From contig LSYV01000130.1 of the NCBI GenBank assembly GCA_001584585.1, positions 146,057 to 210,056 of the forward strand: DNA of 64,000 nt, written 5' to 3'. Position numbers and translations under genes: made by a program. A model generated the notes under the pieces. The model was not told where the DNA came from. It saw nothing but the letters and a program-made list of their open reading frames with translations, and did not search any database. Positions 35,020 to 45,458 of this stretch are shown in pieces (position 1 is the first letter of the stretch; every line of letters begins with the position of its first letter). Origin of the DNA: Gonium pectorale. Lineage: Eukaryota; Chlorophyta; Chlorophyceae; Chlamydomonadales; Volvocaceae.

Positions 35020-36220
35020 AAAAGATCGTGCCCTACAGCTAGCCATTCACCAGGTCGTCGACAGAGGCCGTCACGTGACACGAATTGCAATAACTACTGG
35101 ACTTTTCTTCGGCACTTGGGGCGTATGGCATGCATGGTTGCATGGCCTGTCTGGATTTTGTGTCAGTAGTTGTTACGTTACCACTCAGTGCCCAGGCTCA
35201 TTCTACGGGCAGACTCGGAGGCATGCCGGATTGTGTTGGATTTCGCGCTGCGTTCTTTCTGTGAATACGATTGTGATTCACGCCGGCTCCCATTGATCTC
35301 TCCAAATGATTGATTCCGTAGTCCCAGGTCTAATCAGTCCAGCTTTCTTTATGAGGCATTAGTTCTCGGCGTTCACATTGATTTTGTGGCTGAGCCCCGA
35401 GTTGTGAAATGGTCAGGCACCCCGACGCAAGAGCATGTTATAGATTATTCAGGGAACTGTGTTCTAACACATAGAGCCCATTGATACGCGCGATGCCACG
35501 AGGATGTGTCTCCAGCAGCGCAGCAGGCAACAAGCCAACATGTGATTGTACTTATGGTTTGTAGGCCTTCGCTTGCGTTGACCTGCAGGGTCGTTGGGTT
35601 CAACGTGTGCTACGCTCGTGGCGTCTTGGCCCACGTCTTGGTGCACGTGCCTTGCTGATTGATGACCCGGCAGATGCCGTGCTTGTAATCGGCAGTTTAA
35701 CTTTGAATTCAGCAAGACCTTATGCCTACAACCCGCATACCTCACTGTTGTAAAGCGTACGGATCACGCTTGAGGTGACCCGGTCGTGCATCAGTGCGTG
35801 CGGTCTGTGTTGTGACCGGCGTGCGTCACATACTGGGGGTTAGGGGGAACGTATAGGGCCATGGGCACGGATGAAGGGGGAGGGTCTTCATGTGGACGGC
35901 ACTGCAATGTCATTGCTCGGACATCTCCCAGGGCCACGAGCGTAATCGTGTTGCGGAACTTCCGCAGCGAAAGTGCGGAACAGACAGACGGCCGAATCCA
36001 CTCAACCGTTCGCGTCAGTTCGACGGTTGCAAGGCTGCTAAATGGCCAGGTCCAGACCTCAGGCAGCGCAGGAGGACCTCAGCAGCTCATATACCGTAAT
36101 ATTATTCAAACATGTTTAAGCGAAGTAGTCCGATCGCGAGCTAGCCACCTGAAGCCCGATGTAGCGCAACAGTTTACACAACGCCTCTACGCACTGCTTT
36201 GGCTGAAAATTGTTGTAAAG
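35020..36220. other. Intergenic region receptor-like kinase to transporter
   Basis: No gene is supported over 1.2 kb. TGTAA at 35684-35688 is a possible end signal for the kinase transcript, which would give a 3' untranslated region of about 670 bases. Sequence from about 35850 may be promoter and leader of the transporter gene. An in-frame upstream Met at 35861 exists, but the peptide it would add has no family character. Confidence 0.45.
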
Positions 36221-38151
36221 ATGACGAGCGACGCAAAGTCTAGGCAACTTTTGGGCATCGGTGTCGCCGTTACCTGTAAGGAGCACTCACTGCCTTTGTG
36301 CATCATGTCATGGTGTGGTTCAGTCTAATCGTACGTGTTCCGGTATTGCCGTGGCAGATGGCATCGTGGCTGTTGCTGCCAACTTTGGTGAGGAAGGGGA
36401 GGCAGGGGAACTGGGCTGCTCTGCAGGATTGAGGCTCTTGGGGGCAACCAGCGATGTGTAACACGTACGGGTATGCCGCACGCGCCACTGCCCGCACGGC
36501 ACCCTGGGCTACGCCGTGCACCTTGGTGCGCATGCGCGTGCCAGGTTTACCAAGTACCATACCAATACTTGAGCGCAAGGCTACGCCCGCCTTCAGCTAG
36601 CTGAATCGGAACTTTTTCGGCTTTTTGCCCTACCCACAGTGAACAAGTACGCTGTTCAAGTACTGCCACTCCCGTCGACAATCCTGCTCATACAAACGGT
36701 CGCAACACTGTTGGTGCTGCGGCTGTTCGCGGCATGTGGGCTCGTGAGATTGCCAACCATGCGGGAGATGCGCTTCGAGCAAGTGGCGCCACTGGCCGCC
36801 TGCTACTGCGTGCACGCCGTGCTCGTCCTCTACAGCCTGGCGTTCCTATCCGTACCCATGTACAACACTTTGAAGCGACTCACGCCTGTGATCGTGCTGG
36901 TTATGAAGGTACGCATGTAATGAAGTATGGACCTAACATTATGACAGCGATTGTATGTGCAGATGACCGTCAACAGATGGCATACCCAGTGCAAACAGCA
37001 TGTCCCTGCGCAAATGACGCGGTTCCTGTTGCTGCAGGCGGGTTATGACAGGCGCTGGCCGGACGTACAGACGACGAGCTCCGTGCTCTTAATCGTGGGC
37101 GGCTGCCTGGTGGCGGGCGCAGGGGACCTCTCTTTTGATGCCAAAGTGCGTTGCTTGGCCATGAGGTCGATACGCAAAGTGTCGTGCACTCAGATGACCT
37201 GTCAAGAGCGATAGGTTTACGTCGGGGTCACGGCGTCCGGGATAGGGTCTGCATCGGGATGACATGGATGCGGGATGGCACGCAGCGGCGCACGCCCTGA
37301 ACGAAATGTACATATCTTGCTTTCCTTAACCTTGCGCATGCCTGTCCTTCCCGTAGGGCTACACCCTGGCGCTATTCTGCGCGGGCATGCAGGCGACATA
37401 TATCCTACTCGCCGAAAGGGCTGGTGGCGGGGGCAGCCACGGCAACGGCGCCGACGGTGGCTCCTCTGCCCGCCGGAAGCATCACTTATCTGAGACGAGC
37501 CTTGCAGACGCGGAGAACAACACAGGCGAGGCACTCACCGGAGCCAGTCCTGCGTTTGGGAATAAGCAGGACCTGGCCCACAGCACGGGTGTGGAGGTCC
37601 ATGCTCACCCCGTCAGCGTCCGCATCCACAACTCCCAAGGATCTGGACCCACCGTGCCGCTGTGTGATCCCCTGCCTGCAGCCCCTTCCAAAGCGGGATT
37701 CGGGAGTGGAACTCTGGGCCCGTCGGCGGGATTAGGAGCGGCGGGCTCAGGCCACGGCGACCCTGGACAGCCGCTGTCCGCCATGGAGCTCCTATACACC
37801 CTGTCCTGCATAGCGGTGCCGGCGCTCACGTTGATGTGCTTGGTGATGGGCGACGGTGCCCAGGCGCCGAGCCAGCTGGCGAAACTGAGGGTGGCTATGG
37901 GGGCACACGGCTTTGCGGCCTGGCTGGGCGTCACCGCAGTGATGGAGGGCCTGCTGACGGGCTGCCTGTTTCTGTGCACGCACCTCAACAGCGCGCTGAC
38001 CACCAGCATCGTGGGCGTGCTCAAGGGCGCGGTGAGCAGCGTGCTGGGTTTCTTCCTGCTCGGAGGTGTTAAGTTCCATGCCCTAAACGTGACGGGCATC
38101 TGTATGAACTTCATGGGCGGGGCTTGGTACAGCTTCAGGCCTAGGTCCTAG
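36221..38151 (+). CDS. Nucleotide-sugar transporter, SLC35D / drug-metabolite transporter superfamily
   Basis: Predicted 418-residue Golgi/ER-type antiporter carrying a nucleotide sugar into the lumen in exchange for a nucleotide monophosphate. Exons: 36221-36275, 36358-36387, 36640-36908, 37038-37145, 37357-38151, with matching phases. The second exon is only 30 bases, and its inclusion builds the first membrane span (YGIVAVAANFVNKYAV). Family signatures are VNKY after the first span, PMYNTLKRLTPVIVLVMK, GGCLVAGAGDLSFD and, near the end, NSALTTSIVGVLKGAVSSVLG and GGAWYSF. A hydrophilic loop of about 125 residues (His/Ser/Gly-rich) interrupts the middle of the protein between spans; such a long loop is unusual for the family. 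Substrate cannot be named from sequence. Start Met is inferred from fit with exon 2. Confidence 0.85.
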
Positions 38152-40241
38152 TAGTGTGGCATGGGCACCGGTGGGGGCATCTTGAGAGCGACACGCTGTA
38201 GACGTGGTGGTGCCGTGGTGCGTGCCATGAGAGGATTACGGGACATCGACGTGACTTGCAGCGCAAGTAAGGTACCAAGTGCAAGACGATTCGCAGGATA
38301 CGAAGTATACTTGTGGCGAAGCTGGCACTGCGACACAACCACCACCTGACCGTTCATGCGGACGCGCCATGTGAACATGCAGCAGGCGGGCTGACTGCCC
38401 ACGTTTGGCACTTGCATGTGCAAGGGAGTGCATTGCCTGCGTGAAGTGAGCCAATCGTGATGGTACTGGTATGAGGGTAGTATGGGCCCGGGGTCAAGCC
38501 CGTGCACAAGTGATTAGATTCAGGAGTTGTATGCTTACCTGTTTGCAACGGGTTGCCACCTTTGGGTCGTGTTCCATGCTTAGTGCTCAGGTGGTGTGTC
38601 TGCTGGGCACCCCTTCCTGCGGGTTGTGGCCGGACGCCTGCCGTGCGCGGAGTGATGCACTGGTCTACCTCGCTTCCTTGTTTTGCACCCCAGTTCTTGT
38701 TTGCCTAATCGCTTGATACCTGTGTGTGGGCCTGTCGACCCGTATGTTCTTTTTGCCGCTCGTGGTCGGGACCGGCTCCGGGATGGCGCGGGTTAGTGAC
38801 ATAGATATGGTTGGACTTGTTTGGTGGCGGGCCTCTTTTGTGCACGGTCCGTGTGCGTTCTTTTGCATGCCCTGCCACAGGCCCCCTGACTGGGTTTTGC
38901 ACTAGGTCACTGTTCCATTGTTTGGCATGTCAGCTGGTGCTGCCTTGCTGCCCTTACTCTCCTCGCAGTAATTTCCCGGTGGCAGGCCGGGTCCCCCAGT
39001 GTCGGGGGTACTGTAAGGAAGTCTGTCTGTCTGAGGTGCTGCGCGGTACTGCCTTGCACTCCTCATAACCGTAATTTCCCGCAGATAGGGCAATTTCTCA
39101 GTGTCGGGGGAACTGTAACGAAGCCTGACTGTGTGTTCCTAATTGCCTGCTCTTCTGCAGCCCGTCAAGGACGTGCGTGAAGTGTGGGGCCATTTGAAGA
39201 GTGTAGTTCGGCAAATGTAACCGTATCATGCCTGTTCCATTAATACACGGTGTTAGGAAGCTTTCAAACATCAGAACTTCCATATAAAGATGCTCGTATG
39301 CGTTGGCATCTTCCTCATTCGTTACCAACGCCGCGATGCGAGCCACAAACAATCCCGATACACGCCGGACTGAAGAAGTAACCTGCTCGCTCGTCCAAGC
39401 TTGCCCACGCTGTAAGACGATCCCCCCATCTGCTGCTGCTTCGCCAACACGCCAGGGAGACACACCGAAGCGTCGACGGGACATGATTGGCAATGGCCGA
39501 CGCCAAGACCCACGCCTCGCACGTCTCCACTACACTTCCATTTCTGTGCGCCCCTCTCTCACGGCAGCCGTCATGGGCCGTCCGCACCACAATACAGCAC
39601 AGCCCTGACGGACGAAGCCCATAGCCAAAGTACCGAGTGCCTCAAGTTCATGCAGGGCGCGGTCTATGCAGTCATTAGGTGTCCCAAAGCAGATCCATAC
39701 AGCCAACGCGGCTCTGCTCGCTTGCCTACAACTTGAGGCAGCTGATAAGCACATAAGGTCCAAAACTTGTCGTAGTCCAAGTTCGGGGGCTACTGACACC
39801 TCGGCCGGCACAGCGGAGGGCGACACTGCTCCTGTCGCGCCAGCTGTCCACGGCGACTAGGCTAACGCCGCGTTATGCAACCATGCTCCATGGGAAGGCG
39901 CATGCGAAGAAACCAACTGACTACCCATGAAACGACACTTGTCAGTCCGTTCGCCAAACGTAGGGTAAAGCGGCAACGTTAAGACAAGAAAATGCTCCCG
40001 CAGGTGACAGTTCTAGCAAATGCCGGCAGGCGGGGGACCGCTCCACGTTAAGCGACGCAAGTCAGAACGTCTCTGGCAGTACACACTAATGACCACGTTT
40101 TGCGCATGTTTGCGCACGAGATGCGCAATGCCCGGTCAGGGAGCAAGTGCGGAAACAACCGCCGCTACCGGCGCTAATACACAGCATACACCACCAACCG
40201 CCAATAAGCACTTGGTGCGGCACCATTGGCTCCAGGGCAGA
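38152..40241. other. Convergent intergenic region, transporter / MUT9-like kinase
   Basis: 2.1 kb between two convergent genes. The left 0.9 kb is U/G-rich and likely the transporter 3' untranslated region, ending at a duplicated TGTAA region. From 39098 to 39826 two minus-strand open frames (131 and 98 codons) have fairly balanced amino-acid content but no family I recognise and no start or splice support; they might be an unannotated gene or a decayed element. No poly(A) signal for the minus-strand kinase was found. Confidence 0.45.
38940..39135 (+). repeat. 102-bp tandem duplication carrying two poly(A) signals
   Basis: Two diverged copies lie 102 bases apart. Shared words include CTGCCTTG, GTAATTTCCC, GTGTCGGGGG and CTGTAA. 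Each copy carries its own TGTAA (39012-39016 and 39114-39118), so this looks like a duplicated cleavage/polyadenylation region at the end of the transporter transcript. Confidence 0.7.
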
Positions 40242-43200
40242 CTAGCTGACCGTTCGGCCGTACGCGATTCCAGCAATGTAGAGGTTCTTCGCCCACTTCT
40301 CCTTCACGTGCGAGCTGGGGAAGGCCGAAGTGCGCAGCGTCTCCTGGGTCTCGTCCATCGGCCGTCTGCAATCAACCGTACAACGCACTTAGTCAGCACC
40401 ATTGTAAGCACAGGAAAAACGTACAAACGAAAAGCAGCGGCGTAAGGACAGTGCAAGCAGCAGATGATGAGGCGCTCCCGCTGTGACGGACACCCTCACC
40501 TCCGCGGCACGCTCAGCACGAATGCCGACTGGTCGGGTGTCGCGGCGCAGGCGGTTATCCGGAAGCCGGCATCCCAGCGCCGGTGGATGCCCTCCGACGG
40601 GTACTGGAAGTCCAGCTCGACGCACTGGTCCGCAAAGCCCGCGTTGCGGGACATGACCACGGCCCAGCGCGTGTGCGACGTGGCCATGGAGGTGACGTAG
40701 AAGCCCTCCTTCCACTTCTTGTTGATCCACTTGAAGGGAAACGAGTCGCTGACCTTGTACGACTGCTGCGTGTACGGTGTGCCCTTGGACATGACCACCA
40801 GGCTGCTGCCCGACATGGAGCCCGCCATGGCGGTGATGTAGTAGCCCTCCTCCCACTTCTCCATGATCCACTCCTTGGGCAGGAAGTGCTGGCTGAGGTT
40901 GTAGACCTGTATTTAGCCAAAGACGCGAGGAGATTGTAGGGTGTTCATCCGCAACATCATCGCGAACAGGGACCTGGGGACGACCTGAGCTGGCAGCTGT
41001 AATGCAAGAACGTATGTAGGGGAAGACGGCTGGTGTCCTCGCTTTCTCGGCTTACAGCTGGCTCGCACGACGGATCAAATCAATCACCGTTGCCTGGGAA
41101 CAGCAGCTTGGACAAAGCAAACTTTACTGTCATGGCCGGGCCGTCAGCATGCGGCTTCAGGCTTCACCGGATATGCATACGCTGGCCATTGCGCCCGCAC
41201 GAACCATGTATTTAATGTGGCAACCCCCAACAAAGCTGATACACCCGACTCACCTGCGCGGTGAAGCCCGTCCCGGCGTCCATTATGAGCGCCCACAGCT
41301 CCTGGCAGCATGCCACGGACGAGATGTAGAGCCCGTCATCGTTGCCCTTCTCCACGTGCTGCTCTACCCGCGTGTTGGCCACGTTGTAGTGATACCTGCA
41401 GTCGCGCATGCCATGTGTAATGAGAAAGTACACCCAAGATGGACATGCACACGGTGTAGCAATGCTCATCAGCACACGTTCTTGGGTGCACCATCTACGC
41501 AAAGGCAGCCTCGCCGGTGCAATCGGGCGTGATGCGTGCCGTAAGTTGTGCACAGCACGCTGCCCAAACAGAAACCTTGCACGATTTGACGCAACAACGC
41601 GTGCACCGAGCAAGCCGTTACGTACTCCGTGACGTACCGCTGCTTCATGGGCCGGTGCGCATTGTAAACCGTGATCCACTGCGTAGCCGGCAGGCCCAGG
41701 CGGACCTTCTTCTTCGGCGCGGCATCCTCCAACTGGTCGTCCGTGTCACGCTGGCGCTTCTGGCCCACCTGCAATCCGAACAGTTTTGAAGGCAACCGGT
41801 AAGTAAAATTGGACGGGCTGACGAATCAAAGGGGCCGAAGACGGTGTGCGAGATCTGACCCTTCTTAGCCGGAATCGGATTGCAATGCTTGGGTTTGTGC
41901 TGGGAATCGTGCGCCCCTCCGTCATACCGCACCTTCGCAGCGCCCTCAACAAGAATGGGCCGCGTCGGCGCGGGGCCGCACAGCGGCTCGAAGAGCTTCA
42001 TGTAGGCCTCGTACTTCGGCTCCTCGTCAAATTTGAGGTTCACCACCGCCTCCGTGAACTGTTAGGGTCAAACGCGCACAGTGGGCAACCTTGATGCCTA
42101 AAGAGGCGATCCACGACATGAACGGATTATTCATGAACTATAAGCTATCACGGCAATGCTCTTCGCCACACTGCCATTTGCTATTGTCAAGGCCAGGCGC
42201 GGGTCACCATCCATGACGGCGACCATCTCACCTGCCGGAACGCCGGGGGCGTATACCGGCACAGCATCTCAGCCGACGTCGCCATCTTCTTTTTGCACAC
42301 CAGGTAGCCCTTGTTGTCGCCCTGCACGGCGAGGACCAGGCGGCGAACGGAGAGCGGTGAAGCGGACACAGGCTTGATCCCGGCTAAAGGCACCAAAAGA
42401 ATTAACAGAGTTTGGCATCAACCCCAATAAGTTGCCGCCTCGGGCCCCAACGAAAGCCCACCTGATAGCCTTATCTGTATGCGTCCTATGTTTGACGACA
42501 TACTCTGGGCGGAAGTTCAGCTGACCGGATGCCTCCAAGCCAACCCCTCCAGTTGACATGCCCATTGCACCCACCTGGTAGCCCTGCCACGGAAGTCTCC
42601 CCTTAAGGAGGAAGAGCAGCGTGTAGGCCAGCGACTCCAGGTCGTCACGCCTGCTAGCTGTGCGGCCCAGGTGCGCGTGCACGCTCGCGTAGCGGACCGT
42701 GCCCCTGCAACAGACGAGTCCGTGTTGTGTTGTGTTGGGGCACGAGCTGACACAAGCGCGATCCCTTGACAGGTCCGCAGCGTAATGAAACCTGCGGCAT
42801 CACCATTACACATGCCCCTGTACATGAACCCCGTGCCGATGCCTGCCTGATGTACAGCCACATCAGTGCGGCTGCAGTTGATCACGACTGCCGTCACTTG
42901 GCAAGCGGCTAATCCTCCCCATCCTTACCGGAAGACGTCTGGCCGCTGGTCGTACTCCACGTGCGTCCCGCAGACAGCGTCCTTCCACCGAGTGGCTGCA
43001 AGAGCAGGGCACCATCGCAAACTAGTTTGGACATGTCTCCGCAACCCATTATACCAAGAACACGGTCTTAGCACATACCTGCAATCATACCACCGTTTCC
43101 GTATGGCAGTCTCACTGTCCTAGCCCTTGCACACCGTCAAGGGACTGCCACCCCAGCTTACCAAGCCCCAGGTCCACCAAGTAGAGCTTCTTCTCGTTTG

Positions 43201-44186
43201 GCGTTCCAGGCTGCCCAAGCAGGAAGTTCTCCGGCTTGACGTCACCATGCACATACCTGCAACATTCGGAACCCACACGTCGATAAGCGTGAGCCACCAG
43301 TCGAATTGAGTAGCTTTCCCAGCTGTGTGGCGAGTAAAAATAGATCATGGATGTACTGCATGCAACCCCAACACGCTCACCCCTTCGCGTGGAGCTCCTT
43401 CAGGATGGACAGCGCCTCAACGGCAATGCACGCCACCATCTCCTGCGACATAACCTGCCCCGACGAGTTCCAGACGTCCCAAAGGCTGGGCCCCAGCATG
43501 TCCATGACCTGACGGGAAACAGAGGGCGCGTCAGAATGCAGGGTTTGACACGAACCCCTTCCCATCTGTTCACCCGCCCGGCACCCCCTTACCATGATGT
43601 AGTAGTCCCCTTGCCGCCCCTTATAGTGGACTTTGGGAATGCCATGAACGCCACCGAGGGAGCTGCATGTACACAAGGTGGGGCACGTAAGGGTCGGTCC
43701 CCAAGTATGCATTTCCGGGACTAGGCCACTGCACTCACTTGTAGACGGACCACTCGTAGGGCGGCCCGTAGTTGCAGCCCTTGCTGCTCCGGTGCTCAAA
43801 CTTGAGTGCCACCTGAGCCATGAGGTAACCCGTGGGTTAGGACAGACGCATGGAACAAAGCGTCAACGGCGTTCGCTTCCCACCTGGTTGGCTTGCGGGC
43901 CATCCTTCTGCTTTGTGGATGAAACTCTGCGTCCCACGTACACTTGACCAAAGCCTCCCTTGCCAAGTTTGCGCTCAACGTAATACTCGGGCGAGCCCCC
44001 GACGAGGACCTGCGAGATTGCAGTGCCGCCGGTTCTGACCGATGAGTCCCACTGCTAACCAGGATCAAAAGGCCTTCTAAAGCAGCCGGAACGTGCCTTC
44101 TCTGGGAGTGGCGCTGTGCTGGCCTCCTCCTCCTTGGCTGCCTTGTCGCCCTCTTTGTCCTTGTCCGTCTGCCCTTCGCCCTTCAT
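40242..44186 (-). CDS. MUT9-like casein-kinase-1-related protein kinase, 14 exons
   Basis: Predicted 599-residue homologue of Chlamydomonas MUT9p and plant MLK/AEL kinases, nuclear CK1-like enzymes; MUT9p phosphorylates histone H3 Thr3 and is needed for silencing. Exons: 44186-44097, 44009-43884, 43812-43739, 43662-43593, 43508-43381, 43256-43162, 42995-42929, 42704-42575, 42321-42232, 42058-41933, 41768-41638, 41395-41254, 40906-40500, 40365-40242. Motifs: [21 protein letters not shown] (Lys about 76), [15 protein letters not shown] (Asp about 168), VDLGLA, and the MUT9-specific C-terminal domain with [53 protein letters not shown] and the end YGRTVS. HGD in place of HRD and DLG in place of DFG are normal for this subfamily. 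Intron 1 fits only with a GC donor (AAG|GCACGT). The N-terminus is about 100 residues shorter than in plants, so upstream exons may be missing. Confidence 0.92.
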
Positions 44187-45458
44187 CTCAATATGCTGTA
44201 AGGCTCCTTCTGACGCTGCAAGCCAGCCTCCCGGGGCCGGACTGCTCCGCGCGGAAAGCGCCGACCGCTGACTGCACAGAGCCGGCTGGCAGCAAAGGCT
44301 GTATGCCTTGCTGTGTCTGAGCTGCTAAGAAGACGTGCTTCGCCGCTAGGTCCTTCAGCAAGCAGTGGTGCCCGCACTCAAGGTCAAGGGACCGATCCTA
44401 GGTGTATAAAGGCAGAAATCACGTGTGACAGTTGCAATGGTCAGGGCAGGGATGTAGAGTAGGGCTCTGTCCAAACAAGGCCGTTTGAAGACACCTGCGG
44501 AAACTGCACCACTCCTTAATGCCCTTATAGTGTACTCTGTTTGCACAACGACACAAGGAAGTGCAAATCTCTGCGAGAGAGGGGCCGCGAGCGCCTCACC
44601 TCTCCGTACGTGTCGTACATACACCCTGGCGGCTATAACTCGGCAGGATAGGTACGTGAAGCCTACAAGAAGGATCGGTATGTTCCTGGGGAGGCCATTC
44701 AGCCGGGGCCTGTCTCCCCGGTCTCCCCCCCCATCTCCACGCGTGTCCACGCCCCCAAGCCGTGCCCACGCCTGTACCGACCCGGCGCGTCCACGCGGGC
44801 ACCTCTCCACGCCAACCCCGCGTCCCAACTTGGATGCCGTCAAAACCCCGTTGCGCAAAAGCCGACAAAGATGCTGCGCATATCGCCGTGTCCGTCATGA
44901 TATGTACGTAAGGTTGGCCCTGCACCTTCATGCGAACATTGGGGCCGAGGTAACGATCAAATGTTTTTGGGGCCTAGCTTTACGGCCTGAGCCTTACTCG
45001 GAGCGCTTGATGGCACAACGAGGGGCTCCGTGAGTGGACGCCGATGGCTGCGTCAGGGAAAAATACCTGCTGCCTGGTAGTGGTTCCCTGCGCGTCCGTT
45101 CCTAGGCACCGAGACAACTTCAACGTGGTCTGTGTCACAGTTGCCTGAGGATTCCAAGCCCTGTCATCGTATCGCGATTCTCGCTCATATTGCTTGGCTT
45201 GAGCGCGGGAATGAGGCTCCGGGCGTACGGCCGCAAGATGGCCATTGGCGAAAGGGCGCGTCGGCTCGAGCTGTGCGCGCGCCATACGGCGAGCGGGTGC
45301 GTCGAGAAGCACGTAGGTGCCCCCGTCCGCACGCTGCATGGTGGGCACGCGAAACACCGTGCACGGCGTGCTTGTACGGCACCGCGTTTCTCTTAGAACG
45401 AGCTCGTGGACAAACGGGCATGCAGTCATTCCCTTCCAAGACAACAGTATTATCTACC
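44187..45458. other. Divergent intergenic region, MUT9-like kinase / ODA1
   Basis: About 1.3 kb that should hold both promoters, and possibly extra 5' exons of the kinase. A stretch at 44731-44815 repeats TCCACGC-like words several times (imperfect direct repeats). No open frame here has a recognisable product. Confidence 0.45.

Noticed and set aside
44091..44093. GT donor two bases after the GCA in exon 1 of the MUT9-like gene
   Set aside because: It shifts the phase against the conserved next exon; the GC donor at 44096 keeps [12 protein letters not shown] joined to [10 protein letters not shown].
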